Origin: Mangrovicoccus ximenensis
GTDB taxonomy: Bacteria; Pseudomonadota; Alphaproteobacteria; Rhodobacterales; Rhodobacteraceae
DNA: 64,000 bases
NCBI RefSeq assembly: GCF_003056725.1
Contig: NZ_QBKZ01000001.1
Location: forward strand, 915,922 to 979,921
Direction: 5' to 3'
The translations under genes and the position numbers were made by a program. The notes below the pieces were generated by a model, which saw nothing but the letters and a program-made list of their open reading frames with translations, was not told the origin of the DNA and searched no databases. Shown here piece after piece: positions 1 to 8,659 of this stretch; the first letter of the stretch is position 1; the number at the start of each line of letters is the position of its first letter.

Positions 1-312
1 CTCTTCGGTTGCCCGCGCAGCCGCAAGCCGGATCGCCACGCATTCGAGCCCCACGCGGATCGCATGGATGTCGTCGCGCTCGCTTTCGACATCCACCACC
101 TCCACGCCGCCCTTCGACAGCGGCGTCAGCAGCCCGTCGCCCGCCAGCCGCGACAGCGCCTCGCGCAGCGGCGTGCGGCTCGCGCCGAGCATTTCGGCCA
201 GCTCGACCTCGCGCAGCCGCGTGCCGGCGGCGATCTGCCCGCCGATGATCGCGCTGCGCAGGTTGCGGTAGATCTGCTCGGCCAGCGATATGCCCCTCTG
301 GGCCGGTTTCAT
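1..312 (-). CDS. GntR/FadR-family transcriptional regulator (N-terminal part, runs off the window)
   Basis: The first 104 codons are visible. Residues about 8-75 form a GntR winged helix: an Arg-Glu-Val-Glu-Leu-Ala-Glu stretch, then SRTPLREAL at residues 45-53, which is the recognition-helix signature. From about residue 78 the sequence looks like the start of an FCD ligand-binding domain (DDIHAIRVGLECVAIRLAA). FCD members usually bind organic acids and repress a neighbouring catabolic operon. The chosen ATG is at 312; an in-frame ATG at 333 would add seven residues. The gene is divergent from the argE remnant beginning near 520, so it may once have controlled that side. The effector cannot be inferred. 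Confidence 0.9.
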   Translation of the reverse strand, partial: MKPAQRGISLAEQIYRNLRSAIIGGQIAAGTRLREVELAEMLGASRTPLREALSRLAGDGLLTPLSKGGVEVVDVESERDDIHAIRVGLECVAIRLAAARATEE

Positions 313-466
313 GCCTCCGCCCGCTATCTCCATGCGCTCATCCGCTCCCTGCCGAACCGCCCCTTGATTTTCTGTATACAGCATGCATTCCTGCGGGAAG
401 CTGTCAAGACCAGGTCCGCAGGCAGCCTCCCCAGAAGCAGCGGACCGCATGCGGAACGACCGAACC

Positions 467-523
467 ATGAGCACATTCGCCCTCCCCTTCGACCATCCGG
501 CGGCCCTGCCGGAGCGGACATGA
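467..523 (+). other. 18-codon reading frame translationally coupled to argE
   Basis: An ATG at 467 opens a frame that stops at TGA 521-523. That stop overlaps the argE ATG (520-522) as ATGA, the arrangement normally seen between two genes of one operon. The peptide begins MSTFALPFDHPAALPE, which reads like the start of a normal protein rather than a leader rich in one amino acid. It could be a real short upstream frame, or the two ends of a longer gene whose middle was deleted. Given the many deletions in this window, the second reading is plausible but unproven. Confidence 0.3.
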
Positions 524-712
524 CCGGCACGCTGGCCTGGCTCGAGCGGCTGGTCGCCGAGCCCTCGCTGAGCCCCGCCCCGAACCTCGCGCTGGTCGGC
601 GCCATCCGCGCGCAGCTCGAAGCCGCCGGAGCGGACTGCACGATCTTCCCCGATGCCACCGGCACCAAGGCCAACCTTCTGGCCCGGCTCGGCCCCGACC
701 GCCCGGACGGGC
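520..712 (+). pseudogene. argE: acetylornithine deacetylase (ArgE, M20 peptidase), 5' fragment
   Basis: About 64 codons resemble the N-terminus of ArgE/M20 zinc deacetylases: MTGTLAWLERLVAEPSLS, then an alpha/beta stretch ending TGTKANLLARLGPDRPDG. Intact enzymes of about 385 residues would continue directly into the first zinc ligand (SGHTDVVP). Here homology stops at about 711-713 and the DNA becomes the complement of an oxidoreductase gene. All zinc ligands and the dimerisation domain are gone, so the fragment cannot be active. The start overlaps an upstream stop codon as ATGA. Loss would affect arginine biosynthesis unless another copy exists. Confidence 0.8.
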
Positions 713-1294
713 CTCGGCGCCGAGCCGCCGGTGCGCCTGCGCCATCTCGGCGCCGACAGGTCCGCCGCCGAGGACCAGCAGGTGACGCGGGCAGTCGCGG
801 AGCCCGAAGACGGACTCGTTGGTCAGCACCTCGACGGCATCGATGCCGGGCAGGTCCGGCACCATCGGCCGCGAGCCGGTGGCAATGACGAAGCGGCGCG
901 CCGTGATCTCGTGGCCGCCCGCCTGCATCCGGTCCTTCGCGACGAAGCGGCCGCTTTCGCGGATCACCCGGACGCCCAGGCCCTCGAAACGGTCCTGGCT
1001 GTCATGCGGGGCGATCTGCGCGATCACCGCGGCCACATGGTCCTTCACCGCCGCGAAATCGACCCGGGCCGCGCCCGGCGCGATCCCCATCCCGCCGGTC
1101 CGGTGCGCCTGCGCCAGCTTCGCCGCCGCCAGCAGCGCTTTCGACGGCACGCAGCCGGAATTCAGGCAGTCGCCGCCCATCTCGCCTCGCTCGAGCAGGA
1201 CCACATCGGCCCCCATCTGCGCTGCACCGGCCGCAAAGGACAGGCCGCCCGAGCCGGCGCCGACCACGCAGACATCGCATGTGATCCGTTCCAT
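713..1294 (-). pseudogene. FAD-dependent pyridine-nucleotide disulfide oxidoreductase (mercuric reductase-like), 5' fragment
   Basis: The first 194 codons of a class I disulfide oxidoreductase remain. They include the FAD Rossmann motif (VVGAGSGG, residues 10-17), the redox-active pair GGDCLNSGCVPSK (Cys43, Cys48), the second FAD motif IATGSRPMVP, and the start of the NAD-binding fold (LGGGPVGAEMA). Full-length relatives have about 470 residues, so most of the NAD domain and all of the dimer interface are missing. The ATG overlaps the upstream TVP38 stop as TGATG; TVP38 plus such an oxidoreductase is a recurrent pair in this family. Homology ends at 713 against the argE fragment, so two convergent genes have both lost their 3' ends. 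Confidence 0.85.
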
Positions 1295-2019
1295 CAGAGC
1301 GGCTCCTTTCCCCGCAAGGCGCGGATTGCCATCGGCAGCGCCGCCAGCGCGGCGAGGCCGAGCAGCGGCAGCAAGATGCGCGGCTCGAAGATCAGCCCCA
1401 GATCGGGTGTCTCGCCGCGCGCGAAAATCTCGCCCAGCCCCGCCCCGAGCGACGTATAGACCAGTGCGCCGGGCAGGATGCCGAGCCCGGTGGTGACGGC
1501 AAACCGCGCGAAGGGCACGCCGACCAGCGCGGGCAGCAGATTCGCAACGAAGAACGGAATCACCGGCACCAGCCGGATCAGGAACAGCATCTCCCACTGG
1601 TTGGCGTCTATTCCGGCCTTGATCCGGCGGATGCGTCCTTCGGAGGCATCCATCTTGGCCGCCAGCCGCGCCCCCAGCCCGGCACGCGCGGCGAGGAAAA
1701 TCGCGCAGGCCCCGGCGGTGGCGCCCGCGATATTGAAGAGGACGCCGGGAAAGGTGCCGAAAAGGAATCCCCCGGTCAGCGTCGCCACGGTGGCACCGGG
1801 CAGGCTGAAGGCCACGGCCAGCGCATAGAGAAGGACGAATCCGGCCGCCGCGGCTGCATAATGGCTGTCACGCAGCGCCAGAAGCGCCTCCCGGTGCTCC
1901 GCGAGGCTCTCGAAACTCAGCCGGTCGCCCAGCAGGACAGTCCCGGCAATGCCGCCGGCAACCAGGAGAATCAGCGGCAGATGCCTTGCGGCCGACCGGG
2001 AAGAAGTGTTCTGTGTCAC
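1294..2019 (-). CDS. TVP38/TMEM64 (DedA superfamily) membrane protein
   Basis: A 241-residue polytopic inner-membrane protein of the TVP38/TMEM64 (SNARE-associated/VTT) family. It has about five hydrophobic segments, and the diagnostic VTT core includes the ATVATLTGGFLFG and LIRLVPVIPFFVANLLPALV stretches with the conserved glycines, the charged Arg and the prolines. Family members are thought to move lipids between leaflets; the specific role is unknown. A GTG at 2019 is preferred because AAGGAGC lies upstream; an ATG at 2076 would add 19 basic residues. The stop overlaps the start of the downstream oxidoreductase by one base, indicating translational coupling. Confidence 0.85.
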   Translation of the reverse strand: MTQNTSSRSAARHLPLILLVAGGIAGTVLLGDRLSFESLAEHREALLALRDSHYAAAAAGFVLLYALAVAFSLPGATVATLTGGFLFGTFPGVLFNIAGATAGACAIFLAARAGLGARLAAKMDASEGRIRRIKAGIDANQWEMLFLIRLVPVIPFFVANLLPALVGVPFARFAVTTGLGILPGALVYTSLGAGLGEIFARGETPDLGLIFEPRILLPLLGLAALAALPMAIRALRGKEPL

Positions 2020-2177
2020 GCGTCGGGCTCCTTTCCCCGCAGGCAATAGCCTAGCACGGAGCGCCGCCGCAGCCACATGACAGGCTTGTCACGGCCGCTT
2101 GATGCCCGGTGACCCGGCGGATCTGACGGGAACCGGCCTGCTGTTGCGCAAATGCGGCAGATTCACTGGACAGGCAA

Positions 2178-2206
2178 TTGACTCGCTGCCGATGACGGCT
2201 TATGGG
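2178..2206 (+). promoter_or_regulatory. putative sigma-70 promoter of rpmH
   Basis: TTGACT at 2178-2183 and TATGGG at 2201-2206 are separated by 17 bases and lie about 58 bases upstream of the rpmH ATG. The -35 is near-consensus and the -10 partial. This is the only good match between the divergent TVP38 gene and rpmH. Confidence 0.45.
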
Positions 2207-2263
2207 CGGCGTCTCATAAGAATTCGGCGCCGCCTGCTGCGGGGCCTTGCCGGAGTAGAACAC

Positions 2264-2398
2264 ATGAAACGCACTTTCCAGCCGTCCAACCTGGTGCGCA
2301 AGCGCCGTCACGGTTTCCGCGCGCGCATGGCCACCAAGGCCGGTCGCAAGATCCTGAACGCTCGCCGCCTGCGTGGCCGCAAGTCGCTCTGCGCGTAA
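2264..2398 (+). CDS. rpmH: 50S ribosomal protein L34
   Basis: The complete 44-residue L34 is present: [18 protein letters not shown] at the start and a strongly basic C-terminus, typical of the family in length and sequence. L34 is a small basic protein of the large ribosomal subunit that contacts 23S rRNA. An in-frame ATG exists 55 codons upstream, but the family start is clearly 2264. It heads the conserved rpmH-rnpA-yidD block, with rnpA starting 18 bases downstream, so all are probably cotranscribed. Confidence 0.97.
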   Translation: MKRTFQPSNLVRKRRHGFRARMATKAGRKILNARRLRGRKSLCA

Positions 2399-2416
2399 TG
2401 GCTGCCGGGCTGTCCT

Positions 2417-2809
2417 TTGAATACAGAGGCGCCCAGCGGACCAACCCTGCCGCATCCGCAGATCCTGCGGAAGCGCGCTGACTTCCTGCGTGCCGCCCGT
2501 GCCGGGCGCGCTCACACGGATGCCTTCACCCTTCAGGCCCGCCAGCGGAACGACAGTTCCGGGGCGGGCTTGGTGCGTGTGGGGTATACCTGCTCGAAGA
2601 AGGTCGGCAATGCCGTCGCCCGCAACCGTGCCAAGCGGCGCCTGCGCGCCGTTGCCGCCGAAATCCTGCCGGCACTCGGCCGCCCCGGCTGGGACTATGT
2701 CCTGATCGGGCGTCCCGGCATGACCGCGACGCATCCTTTCGATTCGATGCTGGCGGATCTGCGGCGCGCCCTCGAAAAGGTGCATCGCCCGCGCGAGCCG
2801 AAGCGGTGA
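2417..2809 (+). CDS. rnpA: ribonuclease P protein component
   Basis: A 130-residue RnpA, the basic protein cofactor of RNase P that helps the catalytic RNA bind 5' leaders of pre-tRNA. The family signature VARNRAKRRLR (RNR motif) is at about residues 67-77, following GYTCSKKVGNA. An extended N-terminus (about 15 residues before LRKRADFLRAA) is usual in Rhodobacteraceae. The start appears to be TTG at 2417; no ATG or good Shine-Dalgarno gives a better fit. The stop overlaps the yidD GTG start (GTGA at 2806-2809), so the two are coupled. Confidence 0.95.
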   Translation: MNTEAPSGPTLPHPQILRKRADFLRAARAGRAHTDAFTLQARQRNDSSGAGLVRVGYTCSKKVGNAVARNRAKRRLRAVAAEILPALGRPGWDYVLIGRPGMTATHPFDSMLADLRRALEKVHRPREPKR

Positions 2810-3027
2810 GCCCCGCCGCGCGCCTCCTCGCGCTGCCGGTGCGCGCCTACCGCCTGCTGTGGTCGCCCTGGGTCGGCCATGGCTGCCGCTTCCAGCCGAC
2901 CTGCTCGGCCTATGCGCTGGAAGCCCTTGAAAAGCATGGCGGCCTGAAGGGCGGCTGGCTGACGATCCGGCGGCTGCTGCGCTGCCATCCCTGGGGCGGC
3001 TCGGGCATCGACAACGTCCCTGACTGA
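2806..3027 (+). CDS. yidD: membrane protein insertion efficiency factor YidD
   Basis: A 73-residue member of the YidD (DUF37/UPF0161) family, a small amphipathic membrane-associated protein that supports YidC/Sec-dependent insertion. Diagnostic motifs are present: [19 protein letters not shown] with its two cysteines, and [16 protein letters not shown] with the third. The start is GTG at 2806, overlapping the rnpA stop. In most bacteria yidC follows at once; here ttcA and an EAL gene lie between, and yidC begins at 6103. Confidence 0.95.
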   Translation: MSPAARLLALPVRAYRLLWSPWVGHGCRFQPTCSAYALEALEKHGGLKGGWLTIRRLLRCHPWGGSGIDNVPD

Positions 3028-3085
3028 CGCTCCGGGCAGGCCCGCATCCGCCGGGCGCCCGCCACCGCCCCACGGAGGCCCTGCC

Positions 3086-3970
3086 ATGTTCGACGACGAC
3101 GCCGACGACATCCATCCGCTGTTCCACGGCGCCCCCTCGACCACCGAGTTCAAGAAGCTCCGCAAGCGGATCGTGCGCGACACCCGCGAGGCGATCGAGC
3201 AATACGGCATGGTGGAGCGCGGCGCGCGCTGGCTGGTCTGCCTGTCGGGCGGCAAGGACAGCTACACGCTGCTCGCGGTGCTGCATGAGCTGCAATGGCG
3301 CGGACTGCTGCCGGTGGAGCTGCTGGCCTGCAACCTCGACCAGGGCCAGCCCGGATTCCCCGCGACCGTGCTGCCGGAATTCCTTGAAAAGATGGGCGTT
3401 CCGCACCGGATCGAATACCAGGACACCTATTCCATCGTGATGGACAAGGTCCCCGCGGGCCGGACCTTCTGCGCGCTCTGTTCGCGGCTGCGGCGCGGCA
3501 ATCTCTACCGCATTGCGCGCGAGGAAGGCTGTTCCGCGGTCGTTCTGGGCCATCACCGCGACGACATCCTGGAAACCTTCTTCATGAACCTGTTCCACGG
3601 CTCGCGGCTGGCGACGATGCCGCCGAAGCTGGTGAACGAGGAAGGCGACCTGTTCGTCTACCGCCCGCTCGCCCATGTCGCCGAGGCCGATTGCGAACGC
3701 TTCGCCAAGGCAATGGACTATCCGATCATCCCCTGCGATCTCTGCGGCAGCCAGGACGGGCTGCAGCGCCAGCAGGTGAAGGCGATTCTCGACGGCTGGG
3801 AAAAGAACGCGCCGGGCCGCCGCCAGAAGATGTTCCGCGCCCTCATGAACACCCGGCCGTCGCACCTGCTTGACCCGAAAATCTTCGATTTCGCAGGGCT
3901 CGAGCGCCGTTCGGTCGAATTGAGCGAAGATTCCGCAGAGCCGGGCGTTCCCAGATTAACGCTTGAATGA
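3086..3970 (+). CDS. ttcA: tRNA 2-thiocytidine(32) synthetase TtcA
   Basis: A 294-residue PP-loop ATPase that thiolates C32 of tRNAs, using ATP to activate the base and an iron-sulfur cluster. The PP-loop SGGKDS is at residues 54-59, the first CxxC at Cys129/Cys132 (FCALCSRL), and the second at Cys217/Cys220 (IPCDLCGSQ), matching the cluster ligands of TtcA. HHRDD near residue 156 is also conserved. Length matches the family. Upstream AAGG-type spacing and an ATG at 3086 give a clean start. The downstream EAL gene begins 51 bases later on the same strand. Confidence 0.95.
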   Translation: MFDDDADDIHPLFHGAPSTTEFKKLRKRIVRDTREAIEQYGMVERGARWLVCLSGGKDSYTLLAVLHELQWRGLLPVELLACNLDQGQPGFPATVLPEFLEKMGVPHRIEYQDTYSIVMDKVPAGRTFCALCSRLRRGNLYRIAREEGCSAVVLGHHRDDILETFFMNLFHGSRLATMPPKLVNEEGDLFVYRPLAHVAEADCERFAKAMDYPIIPCDLCGSQDGLQRQQVKAILDGWEKNAPGRRQKMFRALMNTRPSHLLDPKIFDFAGLERRSVELSEDSAEPGVPRLTLE

Positions 3971-4021
3971 CGTCCTGTCCCTAGGCTGCCCCTGCGGCAC
4001 CGATGGGATGGATGAAGACAG

Positions 4022-5557
4022 ATGAAGTGGCCCCTGCCCGGCCTGCGGCGTGACTGGCGCGCCGAGGCGCTGACCTTGCCGAATCTGCTGCTCGCAGTTC
4101 CGGCGCTGACGCTCGGTGCCTACTGGCTGTCGGGCGAAGCGGGGCTCTATCTCGCGGCGCTCGGCCTGCCGGCCGCCGCAGCGCTCCTGTCGATGTCCCG
4201 GAACGGGGCATCGGCCGCAACCGGTCCCTGGCAGACGCCGTTCGACATCGAACGCACGAGGCTCGAGGAAGCCGCCGAAAGGATCCTGCGCGACAGCGCG
4301 GAAACCGGCCGCACCACCGCCTGCATCCTGGTATCCATCGATGATTTCAGCCGGATGCGCGACCGCATGGGCATGCGGGCCGCGGAAGAGATCCTGGCCC
4401 AGATCGCCAGGCGGCTGCAGGTCGGCATGCGCCGGAACGACACCGTTGCCAGCTTCGGCGACGGCATCTTCGGCATCGTCCTGACGCCGACCGCCCGCGC
4501 CGATCTGGAATCCCTCATGCAGATCTGCGCCCGGCTGCAGAAATCCGCGGCTGATCCCGTCCTGTTCGAAGGCGCCCAGCTGCATGTCTCCGTCTCGGCA
4601 GGGTTCAGCCAGCCGGACCGCCTGCCCGACGCAACCGGCCACATCCTGGTCGAGGCCGCCGAAGCCGCCTTGCGCGAAGCGCATTCCCGCGGCCCCGGCA
4701 CGATCCGCGCCTATACCGAGGAACTGCACCGCCGCCGCGTCACCCAGTCCAAGCTGATCGACGAAGTGCGCGATGCACTCGAAGCAGGCCAGATCCGCCC
4801 GTGGTTCCAGCCACAGATCAGCACGGATACCGGCCGGATCACCGGCTTCGAGGCGCTGGCGCGCTGGTCGCATCCCGAACGCGGCCTGGTCCCTCCGGCG
4901 GAGTTCCTGCCTGCGCTCGAGGCCGCCGCCCTGCTGGAGCGCTTGGGCGAGGTGATCCTCTACAACAGCCTGTCGGCCCTGAAATCCTGGGACCGCGCGC
5001 AAGTCGAGGTCCCGTCCATCGGCGTCAATTTCTCGCTGGCGGAACTGCGCAATCCGACGCTGGTCGACCGGATCGCCTGGGAACTCGACCGGTTCAGCCT
5101 CGCCCCGGAGCGGCTGACGGTCGAGGTCCTGGAAAACGTGATCTCGGAAAGCGCGGATGACAGCATAAGCCGCAACATCACCGGGTTGTCGCGGCTCGGC
5201 TGCCGGATCGACCTCGACGATTTCGGCACCGGCCATTCCTCGATCACCAATATCCGCCGCTTCACCGTGAGCCGGCTGAAGATTGACCGCTCCTTCGTGC
5301 AGCGGGTCGACGAGGACCGCGAACAGCAGCGCATGGTGGCCGCGATCCTCACGATGGCGGAACGGCTCGATCTCGACACCCTCGCCGAAGGTGTCGAAAC
5401 CGTCGGCGAACACACGATGCTGTCGCAACTCGGCTGCGGCCATGTCCAGGGCTACGGCATTGGCCGCCCGATGCCGTTCGAGGATACCATCGGCTGGCTC
5501 GCAGAGCACAATGCCAAGCTCGTCGCCCCGCCTGACATAGGCCGCTGGACCGGCTGA
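4022..5557 (+). CDS. c-di-GMP phosphodiesterase with degenerate GGDEF and intact EAL domain
   Basis: 511 residues. Two hydrophobic segments (about 22-60) anchor the N-terminus. A GGDEF-like domain follows (about 75-235), but its active-site loop reads FGDGIF instead of GG(D/E)EF, so it should not make c-di-GMP and may only bind GTP or act as a scaffold. The EAL domain (about 250-500) keeps the catalytic set: FEALARW, NFSLAEL, VEVLEN, DLDDFGTGHSS, KIDRSFV and LAEGVET. The expected activity is hydrolysis of c-di-GMP to pGpG, favouring motility over attachment. It sits between ttcA and yidC, an arrangement also found in relatives, but has no obvious functional link to them. Confidence 0.92.
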   Translation: MKWPLPGLRRDWRAEALTLPNLLLAVPALTLGAYWLSGEAGLYLAALGLPAAAALLSMSRNGASAATGPWQTPFDIERTRLEEAAERILRDSAETGRTTACILVSIDDFSRMRDRMGMRAAEEILAQIARRLQVGMRRNDTVASFGDGIFGIVLTPTARADLESLMQICARLQKSAADPVLFEGAQLHVSVSAGFSQPDRLPDATGHILVEAAEAALREAHSRGPGTIRAYTEELHRRRVTQSKLIDEVRDALEAGQIRPWFQPQISTDTGRITGFEALARWSHPERGLVPPAEFLPALEAAALLERLGEVILYNSLSALKSWDRAQVEVPSIGVNFSLAELRNPTLVDRIAWELDRFSLAPERLTVEVLENVISESADDSISRNITGLSRLGCRIDLDDFGTGHSSITNIRRFTVSRLKIDRSFVQRVDEDREQQRMVAAILTMAERLDLDTLAEGVETVGEHTMLSQLGCGHVQGYGIGRPMPFEDTIGWLAEHNAKLVAPPDIGRWTG

Positions 5558-6102
5558 CTCTCATCTCGCGGCTCCGCCCGCCGCTCCCTCGCCGGACGGT
5601 CGGCTTCTGGCCGTTCGCACACCGGACCAAGCCTGTGCGGGAAGTCTGCCGCACATCCTCGGCTCATCTGCGGCAGGAGCGCGCAAGGCTTCTGCAATGG
5701 CCACAGGCCCGGACGGATGGCGGCGCGGCACGCGCCCTGCGGCAGCGTCAGAACGGACGTTTTCCGGGTCCACCGGACGTCGGTGCAGACCCCGCCACGG
5801 GTCCGGCTGCACGCCTTCAATCCGGTGGCTCAAGACTCGCCACAGCGGAGGCGGCGCTGCCCGCCACCACACCGCCAACGGGACCGCCCGGGGCGGCCCG
5901 ACCCCGCTCCCGACAAAGGGACTCGCGCCGCCGTCCCGCCGATGGCCGGGCTGCACATGCCTGCTTCCTCCGCCGGAAACACTGCCGCGCAAGCCCCCCC
6001 ACAGGGGCGTCATCCGGTCAAATCCGGCTATATCCGCTTGACCTTTGGCCCTCCCGCCTGTTGAACCGGCCCAACCTGGTAACCCCAAAGGCTGCGTGTG
6101 GG
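5558..6102. other. 545-bp interval with no recognisable gene
   Basis: The space between the EAL gene and yidC is GC-rich and open in several frames, including a 191-codon frame on the minus strand and an upstream in-frame extension of yidC. None shows family resemblance, a good ribosome binding site or plausible protein composition. RNase P RNA and tmRNA signatures were looked for and not seen. The last 80 bases hold a possible -35 (TTGACC near 6037) that could serve yidC. Confidence 0.4.
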
Positions 6103-7922
6103 ATGGATGATCAAAACAAGAACCTGATTCTAGCAACGGTGCTGTCCTTTGTCGTTCTCATGGGCTGGTTCTTCCTGTTCCCGCCACAGGAGACGCCGCA
6201 GACCGAGACGCCGGTCGCGGAACAGACCGCCGATGCCGCCGACGACGGGGTCGCTCCCGCGCCGCCCGGTCTGCAGGAAGGCAGTGCCGCCCAGAATGTC
6301 GATGCCGCCGCGGCCGCCGTCTCGGAGGCCGCGCGGGTCGAAATCGACACGCCCAGCCTGACCGGCTCGATCTCGCTGGCCGGCGGCCGCATCGACGAGC
6401 TGTCGCTGCGCAACTACCATGAAGAGCTGGACCCCGAGAGCCCGCTGGTCGAGCTGCTTTCGCCGGTCGGCCGCACGCAGGCCTATTACGCCTTCTACGG
6501 GTGGACCCCGGCCGGCACGCTGGACTTCGACCAGGTTCCCGGCGCGACCACGCCCTGGACCGTGGAAAGCGGCAGCAAGCTGGCGCCCGGCCAGCCGGTC
6601 ACGCTGGTCTGGGACAATGGCAACGGCCTGATCTTCCGCCGCACCATCTCGGTCGACGACAAGTTCATGTTCTCGGTCACCCAGAGCGTCGAGAACACCA
6701 CCGATGCCGCGCTGCGCCTCGCCCCCTACGGCCTGGTCGCGCGCCACGGCGAGCCGGACAGCCAGAGGTTCTTCATCCTCCACGAGGGCGTCGTGCGCAT
6801 GAGCGACGGCGCGCTGGAAGAGGTGAAGTACAACAAGATGCCCGACCTCGATGTGGTGGCGAACGAAGGCGCTCCGGCCGAAGTCCTGCAGGTCGCCGAC
6901 AAGGGCTGGATCGGCTTCACCGACAAGTACTGGATGACAACGCTGATCCCGGCACAGGGCAGCGGCTTCACCTCCGTCGCGAAATACGTGCCGGGCTCCG
7001 ACATCTACCAGACCGAGGCACGGATGCCGACCGTCACGGTCGAACCGGGCCAGACGCAGGAAGTCACCTCGCAGCTCTTCGCCGGCGCCAAGGAATGGGA
7101 ATCCATCAAGGGCTACCAGGAAGCCGGCGTCGACCGCTTCGTCGACTCGATCGACTGGGGCTGGTTCTTCTTCCTGACCAAGCCGATCTTCTGGCTGCTG
7201 CACAACCTGCATGCGATCTTCGGCAACATGGGCTGGTCGATCATCGTCCTGACCCTGATCCTCAAGGTCATCCTCTTCCCGCTGGCCTACAAGTCCTACG
7301 CTTCCATGGCGAAGATGAAGGAACTCCAGCCGGAGATGGAGAAGATCAAGGAAACCGCCGGCGACGACCGCATGAAGATGCAGCAGGCGATGATGGAACT
7401 CTACAAGAAGGAAAAGGTGAACCCGGCCGCGGGCTGCCTGCCGATCCTTCTGCAGATCCCGATCTTCTTCTCGCTCTACAAGGTGATCTTCGTCACGCTG
7501 GAACTGCGCCACGCCGCCTGGCTCGGCTGGATCCGCGACCTCTCGGCGCCCGATCCCTCGTCGATCCTGAACCTGTTCGGCATCCTGCCCTGGGGCGTGC
7601 CGGACCCGGCCAGCTTCTTCGCGATCCTGTCGCTCGGCATCCTGCCGATCCTGCTGGGCATCTCGATGTGGCTGCAGCAGAAGCTGAACCCGGCGCCCTC
7701 CGACCCGACGCAGCAGATGATCTTCGCCTGGATGCCTTGGGTCTTCTGTTCATGCTGGGCAACTTCGCCAGCGGCCTGGTGCTCTACTGGATCACCAACA
7801 ACACGCTGACCTTCATCCAGCAATATGCGATCATGCGGCGGCACGGATACAAGCCGGACATCTTCGGCAATATCAAGGACAGCTTCAAATTCCTGAAGCG
7901 CAAGAAGAAAGGGGCCGAATGA
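6103..7922 (+). CDS. yidC: membrane protein insertase YidC, interrupted by a one-base frameshift
   Basis: YidC/Oxa1 inserts and folds inner-membrane proteins with or without Sec. The N-terminal TM (residues about 5-25), the large periplasmic beta domain (about 60-350) and the conserved five-TM core are all recognisable: WGWFFFLTKPIFWLLHNLH, a cytoplasmic coiled hairpin with KMKELQPEMEKIKE, and AAGCLPILLQIPIFFSLYKV. After 7746 the frame breaks: GTC TTC is followed by TGTTCATGCTG, where one base is missing from the expected VF(M/L)FMLGNFASGLVLYW. The +1 frame then continues correctly to the lysine-rich C-terminus and TGA at 7920-7922. With one base restored the protein would be 606 residues, normal for the family. 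YidC is normally essential, so a sequencing error is likelier than a true null. The stop overlaps the MOSC ATG. Confidence 0.92.
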
Positions 7923-8659
7923 CCCTGACGCTCGCCCATATATGGCGGCACCCGATCAAGGGAATCGGTACCGAAGGACTGGACTCGGCTCATCTTGAGC
8001 CGGGTCTTCCTGTTTCTGGGGACCGGGCATGGGCGCTTCTGCGCGAAGGCTGCGAGGAAACCGGCGGCTGGCAGAAATGCTCGAACTTCCTGCGCGGGGC
8101 CAACGGGCCGGCGCTAATGGCGATCGAGGCGACCACGACCACACAGGGCATCGACCTGCGCCACCCCGGCCGCGCGCCGCTCAGCTTCGACCCCGCCACC
8201 GAAGGCGGTCGGCTGATCGACTGGCTCGGCGATCTCTGGCCCGAGGGCATGCCGCGCCCCGCCAAGCTGGTGAAGGCGCCACCGGAGGGCATGTCCGACA
8301 TGGATTACCCGTCGGTTTCGATCCTGAACCTCGCTTCGCTGCGCGAACTGGCGCAGAAGCTCGGCGTGCCCGCGCTCGACATGCGCCGGTTCCGCGGCAA
8401 CCTGTGGATCGACGGGGCGGATCCATGGGCGGAATGGGACTGGGTCGGCCGCCGCATCGCGATCGGCTCGGCCGTGCTGGAAATCGTCGAACGCAACACC
8501 CGCTGCCTCGCCACCCATGCCAATCCCGAGACCGGCCGGCGCGACCTGGACGTGCTCCCGGCGCTGAAGGAGGGCTGGGGCCACCGCGATTTCGGCGTCT
8601 ATGCCAAGGTCGTCTCCCGCGGCGAGATTTCGGCCGGCGACGCCATGGCGGTGCTATGA
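7919..8659 (+). CDS. MOSC domain-containing protein
   Basis: 246 residues with an N-terminal MOSC beta-barrel (IWRHPIKGIGTE, about residues 7-18) and a C-terminal MOSC domain ending with ERNTRCLATHANPETGRRD and the GVYAKVVSRGEI strand. MOSC proteins bind molybdenum-cofactor sulfur or persulfide and act as sulfur carriers or N-oxygenated-compound reductases; the substrate here is unknown. The conserved cysteine expected near the C-terminus is present in NTRCLATH. The gene overlaps yidC (ATGA) and its own stop overlaps the acyltransferase ATG at 8656, so yidC to engB looks like one operon. Confidence 0.88.
   Translation: MTLTLAHIWRHPIKGIGTEGLDSAHLEPGLPVSGDRAWALLREGCEETGGWQKCSNFLRGANGPALMAIEATTTTQGIDLRHPGRAPLSFDPATEGGRLIDWLGDLWPEGMPRPAKLVKAPPEGMSDMDYPSVSILNLASLRELAQKLGVPALDMRRFRGNLWIDGADPWAEWDWVGRRIAIGSAVLEIVERNTRCLATHANPETGRRDLDVLPALKEGWGHRDFGVYAKVVSRGEISAGDAMAVL

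Noticed and set aside
5561-6136. A 191-codon open frame on the minus strand before yidC
   Set aside because: Its composition is that of antisense GC-rich DNA, it has no ribosome binding site and no recognisable motif.
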